The notes under the pieces were generated by a model. The model was not told the DNA's origin. It did no database searches and saw only the letters and a list, made by a program, of their open reading frames with translations. Of a stretch of DNA of 64,000 nt, positions 9,793 to 19,554 are shown piece by piece. Location: assembly GCF_000715015.1 (NCBI RefSeq), contig NZ_JMIW01000001.1:434001-498000 (forward strand), written 5' to 3'. Position 1 is the first letter of the stretch. Each line of letters begins with the position of its first letter. A program made the translations under genes and the position numbers. Source of the stretch: Erythrobacter longus (GTDB lineage: Bacteria; Pseudomonadota; Alphaproteobacteria; Sphingomonadales; Sphingomonadaceae).

Positions 9793-10631
9793 CGCGTTTT
9801 TCGATTGTTCTTTTGGGCGCGCTTGCCCCTGCCCTTGCTCTTACCGCGTGTCAGGAACAACCTGCGGGCGAACCTGTCACGCGCGCTGAAATTGGCGATG
9901 CTGTTCCGCGCGATACGACCGAGACGGTGCCCGAGGTCGCTGATGCGGGCAAGGATAACGCCGACGCAGTGTGCCGCACGGTAACCTTTGAAAGCGTGCC
10001 TCTTACCCATTGTATTGCCGACCCCGAAAAACACCGGATCAAGACCGATCTTGCGCCTTCGACAGGTGACAAATTCGGCACCATCGAAGGGTGGGCCGCG
10101 GGCCGCGATGAAAGCCGCATCGCCTTTGTCATGAACGCCGGGATGTACGGCGATGACCTGAAAGCCATCGGCTATTTCGTGCGCGACGAGGATCGCCTGG
10201 TCGAACTCAATCGCGGTGAAGGAAGCGGCAATTTCTATATGAAGCCCAATGGCGTGTTCTTCGGGACCGGCGGCACCTGGCGTATTCTGGATAGCGACAC
10301 CTTCCTACGCACTGTGGGGACGCGGCCTCAATTTGGCACGCAGTCGGGGCCGATGATGGTGATCGGTGGAAAGCTTCACCCCGATATTCAGGAGAACGGC
10401 CCCTCCAAGGCAATTCGCAACGGAGTCGGCATTGCCTCAGATGGCAAAGCGCATTTTGTGATTTCCAACGAACCGCTTAGCTTTGGCCAGATCGCACGGT
10501 ATTTCCGCGACGAATTGAAAACGCCCAATGCGCTGTTCCTCGATGGCAATATCTCGTCGCTCTGGGACCCGGCCAGTGGCCGCATGGACGCGCGCCGCGT
10601 GGGGCCTCTTCTTGTGGTGGAGAATAAATAG
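9789..10631 (+). CDS. Phosphodiester glycosidase family (DUF2233) lipoprotein
   Basis: This 280-residue protein starts with a lipoprotein signal (MTRFSIVLLGALAPALALTAC, lipidated Cys21). A DUF2233/NAGPA-like domain at about 60-278 contains MNAGMYGDD, YMKPNGVFFG, QSGPMMVIGG, RNGVGIASDG and LFLDGNISSLW, typical of the family. Relatives remove N-acetylglucosamine from a phosphodiester in eukaryotes; the bacterial substrate is unknown but is likely a cell-envelope glycan. It overlaps trpE by 4 bp and touches the next gene, yet has no obvious link with tryptophan synthesis. Confidence 0.85.
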   Translation: MTRFSIVLLGALAPALALTACQEQPAGEPVTRAEIGDAVPRDTTETVPEVADAGKDNADAVCRTVTFESVPLTHCIADPEKHRIKTDLAPSTGDKFGTIEGWAAGRDESRIAFVMNAGMYGDDLKAIGYFVRDEDRLVELNRGEGSGNFYMKPNGVFFGTGGTWRILDSDTFLRTVGTRPQFGTQSGPMMVIGGKLHPDIQENGPSKAIRNGVGIASDGKAHFVISNEPLSFGQIARYFRDELKTPNALFLDGNISSLWDPASGRMDARRVGPLLVVENK

Positions 10632-11602
10632 TGAGCAATAGCAACATGCTAAGCTACGAGCGGACACTCTACCCTCAGATTGAGCCATACGAGACGGGCA
10701 TGCTCGACGTTGGTGAAGGTCATTCGCTCTATTACGAGCGCGTCGGCACGCCCGGCGCAAAGCCTGCGGTGTTTCTGCATGGCGGGCCCGGCGGCGGGAT
10801 GTCGCCATCGCATCGACGCCAGTGGGACCCCGAGAAATACGACGTTCTCCTGTTTGATCAGCGCGGCTGCGGGCAATCGCGTCCGTTTGCCGAAATTGAA
10901 AACAACGACACATGGCGGATCGTTGCCGATATTGAGCGGCTTCGCGAAATGTGCGGGCATGACAAATGGCAGGTCTTTGGCGGAAGCTGGGGCGCGACGC
11001 TCGCGCTCGCCTATTCACAGGCCCATCCCGACCGCGCGTCTGAAATCATCCTTCGCGGCGTGTTCCTTGCACGCCAGAATGAAAAGACGTGGCTCTACAA
11101 ATATGGCGCAAGCGAGATCATGGCAGAGCAATGGGATGCGTTCTCGGGCCATATCCCAGATGCTGAACGCGGTGATCTGGTAAAAGCCTATTACGACCGC
11201 CTGACCAGCGAGGACGAAGCAACGCGGCTTGCGGCGGCAACGCAGTGGTCCTTGTGGGAAGGCACGGTTGCGACCCTTCTGCCGAATGACGATTTGCTTG
11301 CCGACTTTGAAGACCCGGCCAAAGCAGTGCCATTTGCTCGCATCTGTGCGCGGTTCTTCCTCAATGATTTCTACCTTGAGGAAAGCCAGCTGCTTCGCGA
11401 CATGGGCAAGATCGGCCACATCCCGATGATCATCGTTCAGGGCCGCCACGATATATGCACGCCACCGGGCGCTGCATGGGCGGTGAAAAAGGCGCATCCG
11501 ACGGCTGAGTTATGGATGGTCCACGACGCGGGCCATGCGGCAAGCGAACCGGGGATTATCGACGGGCTGGTGCGCGCGACGGACAAGTTTGCGGTCTGCT
11601 AA
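10631..11602 (+). CDS. pip: Prolyl iminopeptidase
   Basis: A 323-residue alpha/beta hydrolase of peptidase family S33 that removes N-terminal proline from peptides. Visible features are the oxyanion motif HGGPGGG (50-56), DQRGCGQS, nucleophile Ser119 in GGSWGATLAL, Asp274 in GRHDICTP and His302 in DAGHAA. It starts with GTG at 10631, overlapping the previous stop by one base; an ATG five codons later is an alternative. No signal peptide is seen, so it should be cytosolic. It is one of three genes inserted between trpE and trpG. Confidence 0.93.
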   Translation: MSNSNMLSYERTLYPQIEPYETGMLDVGEGHSLYYERVGTPGAKPAVFLHGGPGGGMSPSHRRQWDPEKYDVLLFDQRGCGQSRPFAEIENNDTWRIVADIERLREMCGHDKWQVFGGSWGATLALAYSQAHPDRASEIILRGVFLARQNEKTWLYKYGASEIMAEQWDAFSGHIPDAERGDLVKAYYDRLTSEDEATRLAAATQWSLWEGTVATLLPNDDLLADFEDPAKAVPFARICARFFLNDFYLEESQLLRDMGKIGHIPMIIVQGRHDICTPPGAAWAVKKAHPTAELWMVHDAGHAASEPGIIDGLVRATDKFAVC

Positions 11603-11603
11603 A

Positions 11604-11972
11604 ATGCGCCTGCATCGCGGCTACGCGCTCGCCGCCCTTTCAATCTTCGCCGTGGAGGTGGTGATCGCGCTGTTCGTGCGTGACGCTTTCATTCGCCCTG
11701 TCTTCGGAGACGTGCTGGCTGCGGCCCTCGTCTATTGCGGCTTGATGGCCATTTTCGACACGCCGAAGACCGCCGCAGCAATGGTAGCCTTTGCCTTCGC
11801 TTGTTTGATCGAGGCGTTGCAATATCTCGACGCGCTCACGTTTCTGGGCCTTGAGCAAAACCCGATTGCCCGTGTTGTCTTGGGAACGACGTTCAGCTGG
11901 GGAGACATCATCGCCTATCTGGTCGGAGCGATTGCAGCGCTCTTGATAGATAAGCGACTTTCGAAACCTTGA
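11604..11972 (+). CDS. DUF2809 family membrane protein
   Basis: A 122-residue polytopic membrane protein with about four helices. The motif [14 protein letters not shown] and the sequence [14 protein letters not shown] followed by [16 protein letters not shown] are typical of DUF2809. The function is unknown; the fold resembles VanZ-like small membrane proteins. The ATG at 11604 is chosen because it falls one base after the pip stop and starts at a normal position for the family. It is translationally close to pip and precedes trpG. Confidence 0.82.
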   Translation: MRLHRGYALAALSIFAVEVVIALFVRDAFIRPVFGDVLAAALVYCGLMAIFDTPKTAAAMVAFAFACLIEALQYLDALTFLGLEQNPIARVVLGTTFSWGDIIAYLVGAIAALLIDKRLSKP

Positions 11973-12004
11973 ACCACCATGGCAAATCAGCGAAAGCGTT
12001 CCAC

Positions 12005-12604
12005 ATGATCCTAGTCATCGACAATTACGACAGCTTCACATTCAACCTTGTCCATTATCTGATGGAATTGGGCGCCGATGTGCGGGTGGAGCGCAATGAC
12101 GCTTTGAGCGCGGCTGAGGCGCTTGCCACCAATGCCAGCGGCTTTCTCATTTCGCCCGGACCCTGCACGCCCAATGAGGCCGGTGTCAGCCTTGATCTGG
12201 TCGCGGCTTGTGCAGATGCGGGCAAGCCTTTGATGGGGGTGTGCCTTGGTCACCAGAGCATCGGTCAGCATTTTGGCGGCACGGTCACGCGCGGCGGATT
12301 GATGCATGGCAAAACCTCGCCTGTGACCCACGATGGCAGCGGGCTTTTCGAAGGTCTCCCCAGCCCCTTCACCGCCACGCGCTATCACAGTCTTGAGGTG
12401 ATCGATGTGCCGACAAGCCTGATCGCAAATGCTCATGCTGATACGCCGGGCGAAGATCACCCCAGCGTCATGGGCTTTCGCCACGTCGAGCTTCCGATCC
12501 ATTCTGTGCAATTTCACCCCGAAAGCATCGCGACCGAGCACGGCCACGCGCTGCTTGCCAATTTCATGAAGATTTGCGGGCTTGAACCGGAGGAACTGCC
12601 GTGA
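12005..12604 (+). CDS. trpG: Anthranilate synthase component II (glutamine amidotransferase)
   Basis: A 199-residue class I amidotransferase supplying ammonia to TrpE. The opening [19 protein letters not shown] is characteristic. Catalytic residues are Cys80 (MGVCLGHQ), His171 and Glu173 (VQFHPES). The ATG at 12005 fits the family start; an upstream in-frame start would add an unrelated leader. A dual role as folate PabA is possible, since no separate pabA is in the window. It overlaps trpD by GTGA. Confidence 0.96.
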   Translation: MILVIDNYDSFTFNLVHYLMELGADVRVERNDALSAAEALATNASGFLISPGPCTPNEAGVSLDLVAACADAGKPLMGVCLGHQSIGQHFGGTVTRGGLMHGKTSPVTHDGSGLFEGLPSPFTATRYHSLEVIDVPTSLIANAHADTPGEDHPSVMGFRHVELPIHSVQFHPESIATEHGHALLANFMKICGLEPEELP

Positions 12605-13593
12605 GCGTCCTACCCCTTGATGCGCCTCACCTCACCCGCGCCGAGGCGGATGAAGTCTTCGCCAATATCCTCGACCTGAAAGCCAGCGCGCAGGAAATCG
12701 AAGCTTTCCTCATCGCCCTGTCCGAACGCGGTGAAACTGCCACGGAAATCGCAGCGGCGGCAAGTGCCATGCGCGCGCGCGTGAACGGTATCGAAGCGCC
12801 AGACAATGCGGTCGATTGCTGCGGCACGGGCGGCGATGGACAGCACACACTCAACGTCTCCACCGCCGTCAGCCTTGTCGTCGCCGCTTGCGGAGTTCCT
12901 GTCGCCAAACACGGCAACCGCGCCGCATCGTCCAAGTCGGGCGCAGCGGACACGTTGGAAGCACTCGGCCTTGATATGGATGCAGCCGTTCGCTGCGCAC
13001 AAAAGACGCTCGACACAGTCGGCATCTGCTTCCTCTTCGCGCGCGTCCACCACCCTGCCCTTGGCCCCATTGCGCCGATCCGCGAGAAAATCGGCAAGCG
13101 CACGATCTTCAACCTTCTTGGCCCCCTCACCAATCCCGCAGGCGTGCGCCGCCAGTTGATCGGTCTTGCCCGCCCTGAACTCGTGCCAGCCTATGCCGAG
13201 GCGAAGGCGAGCCTTGATACAGACCCCGCCTTCATTGTTTCCGGTGATGAGGGGCTCGACGAACTCAGCCTTGCAGGGGGCAACACCCTTGCCGATGTGG
13301 CTGGCGGGCAGGTCACCATGCGGCGCGTCGACGCTGGCGATATTGGCATTGCCAATGCTCCGCTCGAAGCCATTCGCGGCGATGATGCCGCCTACAACGC
13401 AGCCGCGCTCACCCGCCTGCTCGACGGTGAGAAAGGTGCATATCGCGACGCTGTCCTGCTGAACGCGGCAGGAACCCTGGTTGTCGCTGGCGTTACCGAT
13501 GATTGGACCGAGGCTGCCGCCAAAGCTGCCGAAGCGCTCGATAGCGGCGCGGTGAAAGCCCTGCTCGCCAAATGGATCGAATTGACGGTATAG
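12601..13593 (+). CDS. trpD: Anthranilate phosphoribosyltransferase
   Basis: A 330-residue enzyme that transfers phosphoribosyl from PRPP to anthranilate. The PRPP-binding glycine-rich loop GTGGD is at 75-79, with NVST at 85-88, [15 protein letters not shown] at about 103-117, and the anthranilate-side [13 protein letters not shown] and [13 protein letters not shown] motifs. It begins with GTG overlapping the trpG stop and ends 8 bp before the trpC start, so trpG-trpD-trpC are tightly linked. Confidence 0.97.
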   Translation: MSVLPLDAPHLTRAEADEVFANILDLKASAQEIEAFLIALSERGETATEIAAAASAMRARVNGIEAPDNAVDCCGTGGDGQHTLNVSTAVSLVVAACGVPVAKHGNRAASSKSGAADTLEALGLDMDAAVRCAQKTLDTVGICFLFARVHHPALGPIAPIREKIGKRTIFNLLGPLTNPAGVRRQLIGLARPELVPAYAEAKASLDTDPAFIVSGDEGLDELSLAGGNTLADVAGGQVTMRRVDAGDIGIANAPLEAIRGDDAAYNAAALTRLLDGEKGAYRDAVLLNAAGTLVVAGVTDDWTEAAAKAAEALDSGAVKALLAKWIELTV

Positions 13594-13601
13594 CGCCCCC
13601 G

Positions 13602-14390
13602 ATGAACAAGCTCGAAGAAATCTGCCAGACGAAGCTCGGCGAAGTTGCCGCTCGCAAAGCTGCGACCTCCACCGCTGACCTTGAGGCGCTGGCTGCACAG
13701 CAAACGGCCCCGCGCGGGTTTGAAGCAGCGCTGCGAGCAAAGGCCGAAACCGGTTTTGCCCTGATCGCGGAAGTCAAAAAGGCAAGCCCCTCAAAAGGCC
13801 TCATCCGCCCTGACTTTCACCCCGCCGATCACGCGCGCGATTATGAAAAAGGCGGAGCGGCGTGCCTATCCGTTCTTACCGACGCGCCCTACTTCCAGGG
13901 CCATGAAGATTACCTCGTCGAAGCGCGCAACGCCTGCACGCTTCCCTCACTTCGCAAGGATTTCATGGTCGATCCATGGCAATGCCTCGAAGCGCGCAGC
14001 ATTGGGGCCGACGCAATCCTCATCATTGTCGCAGCGCTCGACGATATCGTGATGGCGGAAATCGAAGCAGCGGCCAGCGACTACAACATGGATGTGCTGG
14101 TCGAAGTGCACGATGAGGCAGAGATGGAACGCGCCCTGACGCACCTCAACAGCCGCCTGATCGGTGTGAATAACCGCGACCTCAAAACCTTCATCACCTC
14201 GCTTGAAACCACAGAACGCCTCGCGCCAATGGTGCCGCAAGGCACAATGCTGATCGGGGAAAGCGGCATTGCCACCCATGCCGATTGTGTCCGCCTGTCG
14301 CAAAGCGGGGTGCGCGGGTTCCTCGTCGGGGAAAGCCTGATGCGCGCCGATGATGTGGCGGCTGCGACTTCCGAGCTTTTGAACGGATAG
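13602..14390 (+). CDS. trpC: Indole-3-glycerol phosphate synthase
   Basis: A 262-residue TIM barrel that closes carboxyphenylaminodeoxyribulose phosphate to indole-3-glycerol phosphate. Motifs visible are [10 protein letters not shown] (catalytic Lys), [32 protein letters not shown] and [11 protein letters not shown] use ATG 13602 ([11 protein letters not shown]), which follows the trpD stop by 8 bp; an earlier in-frame start would lie inside trpD. The rest of the pathway (trpF, trpB, trpA) is not in this window. Confidence 0.96.
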   Translation: MNKLEEICQTKLGEVAARKAATSTADLEALAAQQTAPRGFEAALRAKAETGFALIAEVKKASPSKGLIRPDFHPADHARDYEKGGAACLSVLTDAPYFQGHEDYLVEARNACTLPSLRKDFMVDPWQCLEARSIGADAILIIVAALDDIVMAEIEAAASDYNMDVLVEVHDEAEMERALTHLNSRLIGVNNRDLKTFITSLETTERLAPMVPQGTMLIGESGIATHADCVRLSQSGVRGFLVGESLMRADDVAAATSELLNG

Positions 14391-14583
14391 CCTATCGGCA
14401 AGGCCCGGTTCCCCCATGCTGCACTGTCCTACAACTGCGAAAGATGGCATCAGGTGATCGCAATGACCATTCAGCCGCCTCTTTCATCGATCCAAGCGAT
14501 TAAAGCGCGCATCACTGAACGATTGGTTTTTTGCTCTTGAACAGTGTGTCAAGTGTGTCAAAAAGTGCCGAAAAGGAAGTAAA

Positions 14584-15057
14584 ATGAGCCGCTTAACGCA
14601 TATTGCCGAGGACGGCGCGGCGCACATGGTTGATGTGGGCGGGAAAGCCGAAACGCACCGCGTGGCGATCGCGAGCGGGCTTATCACCATGTCCAGGGAC
14701 GCGCTTGAAGCGATCCGCCAAGGCGATGCACCCAAAGGCGATGTTCTTGGCACAGCGCGCGTGGCCGCAATTATGGCAGCCAAGCGAACGGGCGACCTTA
14801 TCCCCCTGTGCCATCCGCTGGGCCTCGAGGCGGTCACGGTGGATTTCACCGTTGAAGAAGCGGGTATCCGCGTCAACGCCAGCGCCTCTCTGACCGGCAA
14901 AACCGGGGTCGAGATGGAGGCAATGGTGGCCGTATCGACCGCGCTCCTCACGATCTACGATATGGCCAAGGCAATCGACAAAGGAATGGTCATTGGCGAG
15001 GTTCGCCTGATCGAAAAACGCGGCGGCAAGTCTGGCACGTGGAAAGCGGATGTCTGA
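14584..15057 (+). CDS. moaC: Cyclic pyranopterin monophosphate synthase
   Basis: A 157-residue molybdenum cofactor enzyme that converts the MoaA product to cyclic pyranopterin monophosphate. The signature [15 protein letters not shown], the segment [11 protein letters not shown] and the end of a catalytic loop with [17 protein letters not shown] are present, and length matches E. coli MoaC. It has a Shine-Dalgarno-like AAGGAAG just upstream. The 193-bp gap before it contains a tandem 9-mer (AGTGTGTCA twice, 14543-14560). It is directly abutted by moeA. Confidence 0.96.
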   Translation: MSRLTHIAEDGAAHMVDVGGKAETHRVAIASGLITMSRDALEAIRQGDAPKGDVLGTARVAAIMAAKRTGDLIPLCHPLGLEAVTVDFTVEEAGIRVNASASLTGKTGVEMEAMVAVSTALLTIYDMAKAIDKGMVIGEVRLIEKRGGKSGTWKADV

Positions 15058-16263
15058 ATGAGCGGCTGGCTTGACCTTGAAGAGGCGCAAAAAAGGCTGC
15101 TTGCTCTTGCCCCTCGCATGGGCAGCGGACAGGTCGCCGTGGACGCAGCGCTTGGCCGGGTGCTCAGCGCCGATGTAAAGGCCCGCCGGACGCAGCCACC
15201 GGCCGATCTCTCCGCCATGGATGGCTACGCGGCAGCAGGAAACGGTCCATGGCAGCTCATCGGAGAAAGCCGCTGCGGCGCTCCATTCACGGGCACCCTT
15301 ACACCGGGTCAAACGGTGCGCATTTCCACCGGTGCCCACATGCCAGAGGGCGCGGACAGAGTGCTGCTCCAAGAGGATGCGACGCGCCAAGGTGAAAGGA
15401 TTGCCGCTAACGAGGCACCTGTCCCCGATCGCCACATCAGAAGACGCGGATTCGACTTTCAGAAGGGCGACACGCTGCTGACCGCAGGCACCGTAATGGG
15501 CCCTGCACACATCGCGCTCGCGCTGTCAGGTGGCCATGCGAAAGTGCCCGTCGTGCGTCTTCCCAAGGTGGCAGTGCTCGACAGCGGGGATGAACTTGCC
15601 GCTGATCCCGCCAATTGCGCCCCCGATCAAATCCCGGCGAGCAATGGCGCGATGATCGCGGCCATGGTGGCCCCATTGGTGGGAGAGCCGATGCGTATCG
15701 GACCGGTTGCGGACGAAATGGACGCCTTGGCAAGCGCGCTGGAACAAGCGCGCGATTGCGACATCCTGATCACATCGGGCGGCGCATCGGTTGGCGACCA
15801 TGACCTTGTTCAAGACGCCTTGCGTCAATGCGGCGCGGCAATCGACTTTTGGAAGGTCGCGATCAAACCGGGCAAGCCCTTGATGGTCGCAACCCGCACA
15901 TTGGGTGAGCGCCGGCAATTGATCATTGGATTACCGGGCAATCCCGTCTCCAGCTTTGTGACCGCGTTTCTCTTCGCCCTTCCTGCTATCCGCAAAAGCC
16001 TTGGCCTTGCGCCTGAATTGCCCACGCCTCAAACCCGCATCGCTGGCGAACCTTTTGCCGCTGGCGGGCCAAGGCGCGAGTTTGTGCGCGGGATCAGCGA
16101 TGGCACTTCGGTGGTCAGCGCGAACTCACAAGACTCAAGCGCGCTTGCTTCATTAGCCAGAGCCAATTGCCTCATTGAACGCGCTCCATACGCCGCCAAA
16201 ACCGCGCAAGGTGAACTTCTCACCGTCTATAACCTCCAGAATGGCGGTTTTGCGCCGCTCTAG
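15058..16263 (+). CDS. moeA: Molybdopterin molybdenumtransferase
   Basis: A 401-residue MoeA/Glp family protein that inserts molybdenum into molybdopterin. It has the MoeA N-terminal domain with LSAMDGYAA, the middle MoCF-binding domain with DSGDEL, SNGAMIAAM, ITSGGASVGDHD, KPGKPLM and LPGNPVS, and a short C-terminal domain. The ATG follows the moaC stop without a gap (TGAATG), so the two are co-translated. It is the last gene before the independent lexA promoter. Confidence 0.95.
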   Translation: MSGWLDLEEAQKRLLALAPRMGSGQVAVDAALGRVLSADVKARRTQPPADLSAMDGYAAAGNGPWQLIGESRCGAPFTGTLTPGQTVRISTGAHMPEGADRVLLQEDATRQGERIAANEAPVPDRHIRRRGFDFQKGDTLLTAGTVMGPAHIALALSGGHAKVPVVRLPKVAVLDSGDELAADPANCAPDQIPASNGAMIAAMVAPLVGEPMRIGPVADEMDALASALEQARDCDILITSGGASVGDHDLVQDALRQCGAAIDFWKVAIKPGKPLMVATRTLGERRQLIIGLPGNPVSSFVTAFLFALPAIRKSLGLAPELPTPQTRIAGEPFAAGGPRREFVRGISDGTSVVSANSQDSSALASLARANCLIERAPYAAKTAQGELLTVYNLQNGGFAPL

Positions 16264-16304
16264 CGTCGCTGCGCGCTTGACTTGGCGAATCAAGTTGCCT
16301 ATTC

Positions 16305-16319
16305 GTTCCGCATTCGTTC
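16305..16319 (+). promoter_or_regulatory. SOS box (LexA operator) of lexA
   Basis: GTTC CGCATTC GTTC is a perfect match to the alphaproteobacterial SOS box GTTC-N7-GTTC. It lies 146 bp before the lexA start and just after a TTGACT (16277-16282) that could be the -35, so bound LexA would cover the -10. This implies LexA autorepression, relieved on DNA damage. Confidence 0.85.
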
Positions 16320-16464
16320 ACCATAATGGTCGGACGGTTAGCGTTCTGTATCGCGCCTGTTCCGTTATCTGGTTCGGTGCCTCTATGGGATGCGCAACTT
16401 TGGCACTGTGCCGCGGGACCCTATCGTTCCGGTGCACGTAGAGTGCGGCTGATGGAGTTTGCCC

Positions 16465-17163
16465 ATGCTAACGGCAAAGCAACACGAACTGATCCGTTTC
16501 ATTCAGCAGCGTCTGGAAGAAACCGGCATTTCACCCAGTTTTGAAGAAATGAAAGAAGCGCTCGATTTGAAGAGCAAGTCTGGCGTTCACCGCCTGATTT
16601 CTGCCCTTGAAGAACGCGGCTTCATCCGGCGTCTGCCCAACAGGGCACGCGCGCTGGAAGTGATCAAAAACCCGGAAGATTCCACCCCCATCCCGCGCAG
16701 CGCTCCTGCTGTTGCGGCGAATGACCGGGTGGTTGCGGCTGCTGCGTCTGCTCCCAAAGCAGCGCCAGAGCCTGCCAATGACGTGATAGAGATCCCCCTG
16801 CACGGCCGGATCGCTGCAGGCGCTCCGATTGAGGCGATCGAGGGGCAAAGCTCGCTTCCGGTTCCTGCGGCCTTGCTTGGCCCGGGTGAGCATTACGCGC
16901 TTGAGGTTTCTGGCGACTCGATGATTGAGGCCGGGATCTTTGATGGTGACTTTGCACTTGTGCGCCGGACCAACACGGCGCGCGATGGCGAAATCGTGGT
17001 CGCTCTTGTCAACGGCGAGGAAGCAACGCTCAAATACCTTCACAAAGACGGCAGCCTTGTGCGCCTGGACCCTGCCAATGCGAGCTATGACCCGCAGGTC
17101 TATGGTCCGGGCGAGGTTGAGGTTCAGGGCAAGCTTGCTGGGCTTTTGCGCCGTTACCACTGA
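16465..17163 (+). CDS. lexA: LexA repressor
   Basis: A 232-residue SOS repressor. The N-terminal winged helix-turn-helix (1-65) starts [15 protein letters not shown] and includes [21 protein letters not shown] Pro/Ala-rich linker (about 70-105) longer than in E. coli precedes the S24 peptidase domain, with cleavage site Ala118-Gly119, nucleophile Ser152 (SGDSM) and general base Lys190 (ATLKY). I use ATG 16465, which has TGGAG about 9 nt upstream. The gene has its own SOS box and is convergent with comEC. Confidence 0.97.
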   Translation: MLTAKQHELIRFIQQRLEETGISPSFEEMKEALDLKSKSGVHRLISALEERGFIRRLPNRARALEVIKNPEDSTPIPRSAPAVAANDRVVAAAASAPKAAPEPANDVIEIPLHGRIAAGAPIEAIEGQSSLPVPAALLGPGEHYALEVSGDSMIEAGIFDGDFALVRRTNTARDGEIVVALVNGEEATLKYLHKDGSLVRLDPANASYDPQVYGPGEVEVQGKLAGLLRRYH

Positions 17164-17211
17164 CGGGCATGAATTGGGCGGGACTAGCCTTCGTGGTGGG
17201 TCCTGCCCGTC
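17162..17211. terminator. Possible terminator hairpin between lexA and comEC
   Basis: GACGGGCA (17162-17169) pairs with TGCCCGTC (17204-17211), with an inner GGAC/GTCC pairing in the loop. It spans the convergent gap between the two genes. No T-run follows on either strand, so any termination would be weak or Rho-assisted. Confidence 0.35.
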
Positions 17212-19516
17212 AATCCTGAGCCGCAATCCACCAACCATGCTCGCCTTGGCTCTCGCCGACGCTGGTGATGGTTTGATTGTTCAGGTCAAGCGCAAGACCG
17301 CCTGACTGCTCAAGGAACCCTCGGTCCGCTTTAAGCCAGCGCGGGCTGCAGGAGCGGGGCAAATATCGGTCAGCGACCACAATGTCGGCCCGCTCACAAG
17401 CAGCCGCCAACGCACGTTCTTCGATAAGCTCCCGGTTGCGAGCAAGCAGTAGCGACCAATCGCGCCCTCCCCGCTCAAGGACAATGGTGCAAAATTCAGG
17501 CGAGCAGCGCGCGCCCTCCCATTCAGCCAGCGGTATGGGTTCAGAAGTAACGCTTGCAAGCTCAAGCAGATTATCGCGCGAATAAGTCGACCGGCTATCG
17601 CGCAAGGACAAAAGGCTTCGGCTACCGTCGGGCGAGTTCACTGTAAGCCCAACATGGCGCCCGTCCCTGCCGATCAGGACATCAGGGATTGGCGTCGTGA
17701 GCAGCAGGCCCGTGGCAATGATGGCCGGTACAAACCCTAAGAGCCTTGCCTTTCCGGTCCACAATGCAAGCCAGAGCCCGCCGCTTGCAAAAAGGGCGAT
17801 CGTCAGGCCGCTCATCTGCGGCATAAGCTTGACCGCCCCGGGCTGTGCTGAGGTGAAGTGAGCAAGTGCAAGAAGAAGATTGAGCGATTGCTGGGTAAGC
17901 CACCAAAACGGTGCGCCAAGCCCGACAATGTCAAATATCAGCCCAAGCGCGATCAGCGGCATCGAGACGAAGGTCACAAGCGGAATTGCGATCACATTGG
18001 CGAACGCACCGTAAAGCCCGGCTCTGTGAAAATGAAACAGTACGACCGGCATAAGCGCAATCTCAATCACCAGCCCGGTCAAAAACAGCATCGCTGTACC
18101 GCGTCCCAACCGGGCAATCCCACTCTCCTCGCGCGGCGCAAGAAAGGCCCGGACCGGCGCGCTTGTATGCAGCGCCACAATCGCGAGCACTGCGGAAAAG
18201 CTCATCTGGAAACTCGGCCCAATCACGCTCTCTGGCCAAAGCAAAAGGACAAAGATCGCCGCCATCGCCACCATTCGCAGCGACAAGGCATCGCGCCCAC
18301 TTGCAAGCGCCACAAGGACCAACATCGCGGCAGCGCAGGCCCTTACCGTGGGCACCTGTGCCCCTGTCAGAAGGGTGTAGCTGATGCCCGCAAGCGCCCC
18401 GACCCCGGCGGCGAGCACCGGCAGGCGCACCCGAAGCGCCAGAGCGGGGAACAGGGCAAGGAGCTTGATTGCAAGAAAGTACGCGCCTCCGATAACCGCG
18501 CTCACATGAAGGCCGCTGATCGCAAGCAGGTGGGTCAGTCCCGCATCACGCATCGCCTCTCGGTCTTCTTCGACAATGGCGCCTCGGTCACCGCTGGCAA
18601 AAGCCGCAGCGATGTGACCCGCAGACCCATCAACCTTGCTTCGAACGTGAGTTGACAGAGCCCTTTGCGCTTGGGGGATAAAGCCAGTTTGCTTGGCCGA
18701 AGTGACGATTTCGACCCCGCCAATAACGCTTCCCGATGCAGCGAGCCCCTTGAACCAGGCCGCTCGTGCAAAGTCATAGGCGCCAGGCAGCATCGGGCTT
18801 GCAGGAGGCATCAATCGCACACGCATGCGCACCACAGCCCCTTCGACCAAGGCGCTGCCATCATTGACAAACCCGGTCGCATCATCCGGCTGGGTCAACG
18901 CGTCGAGTGGGATATTGACCCGTATCTTCCGGCTCTCACCGCTTTCGGCATCTCGCACGGCCATGGTGAGCCGTATGCGGTCTTGGGCTGGCTGATCCTC
19001 CCGCGCGAGGATGTATCCTTGCACTCGTTCGACTTTTGGCCGCTCAATTGCGCTGGCGCCCACGAACTCGGACCGCATCCAAATGACGCTTATGCCCGCT
19101 GCGAATATCAGCGCGCAGGCGATGACAGCACTGCGCAAATGATCGCGGTGGTCCTTGTCGCGCCATGCGGCAAAGGCAAACAGAGCGATGAGAAGCGCCA
19201 GGCCGATTGCGCTTGCCCATTGCCACGGTAATTTAAGGGTGAACCAAAAGAGTATCCCGCTAGCAAAGACCACCGCCAACCAAGGCGCGCGGTCAAATCC
19301 GGCTTGCGCCAGAAATCGTTCGGCCCGCTCGGCCATGGCACCGCCAAAGGCGCTCCAAATGCTGGACAATCCAGCATCCCTTTGCCACAGGCCACCCAAA
19401 GCCTTTCGGGGCGTGGCTGGGATCTGGCCCGAGGCGGTGTCAACGCCTGCGGGTTCGTCTCCCATCGGAATAATCGGCGCATCGGCCATCGGCTCGCTTC
19501 CCCCCGGGGTAGGCAC
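17210..19516 (-). CDS. comEC: ComEC/Rec2-family DNA uptake channel protein
   Basis: A 768-residue inner-membrane protein. The N-terminal region holds two to three helices and a DUF4131-like domain, followed by the multi-helix Competence domain (about 290-570) with [32 protein letters not shown] and [14 protein letters not shown]. The C-terminal part after about 600 lacks the HxHxDH of the metallo-beta-lactamase domain found in full-size ComEC. ComEC carries single-stranded DNA across the inner membrane during transformation. An internal Met about nine codons in (near 19489) may be the true start. It is divergent from gltX. Confidence 0.9.
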   Translation of the reverse strand: MPTPGGSEPMADAPIIPMGDEPAGVDTASGQIPATPRKALGGLWQRDAGLSSIWSAFGGAMAERAERFLAQAGFDRAPWLAVVFASGILFWFTLKLPWQWASAIGLALLIALFAFAAWRDKDHRDHLRSAVIACALIFAAGISVIWMRSEFVGASAIERPKVERVQGYILAREDQPAQDRIRLTMAVRDAESGESRKIRVNIPLDALTQPDDATGFVNDGSALVEGAVVRMRVRLMPPASPMLPGAYDFARAAWFKGLAASGSVIGGVEIVTSAKQTGFIPQAQRALSTHVRSKVDGSAGHIAAAFASGDRGAIVEEDREAMRDAGLTHLLAISGLHVSAVIGGAYFLAIKLLALFPALALRVRLPVLAAGVGALAGISYTLLTGAQVPTVRACAAAMLVLVALASGRDALSLRMVAMAAIFVLLLWPESVIGPSFQMSFSAVLAIVALHTSAPVRAFLAPREESGIARLGRGTAMLFLTGLVIEIALMPVVLFHFHRAGLYGAFANVIAIPLVTFVSMPLIALGLIFDIVGLGAPFWWLTQQSLNLLLALAHFTSAQPGAVKLMPQMSGLTIALFASGGLWLALWTGKARLLGFVPAIIATGLLLTTPIPDVLIGRDGRHVGLTVNSPDGSRSLLSLRDSRSTYSRDNLLELASVTSEPIPLAEWEGARCSPEFCTIVLERGGRDWSLLLARNRELIEERALAAACERADIVVADRYLPRSCSPRWLKADRGFLEQSGGLALDLNNQTITSVGESQGEHGWWIAAQD

Positions 19517-19554
19517 CGCTCCTTTTGCACCAAACGGATAGGAAGCTTAATTCT

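Noticed and set aside
12610..13740. Long open frame antisense to trpD and trpC
   Set aside because: Shadow of high-GC codon bias on the opposite strand; trpD is unambiguous.
14463..14540. A 25-codon plus-strand frame between trpC and moaC
   Set aside because: No Shine-Dalgarno and no conservation evidence available; too short to support.
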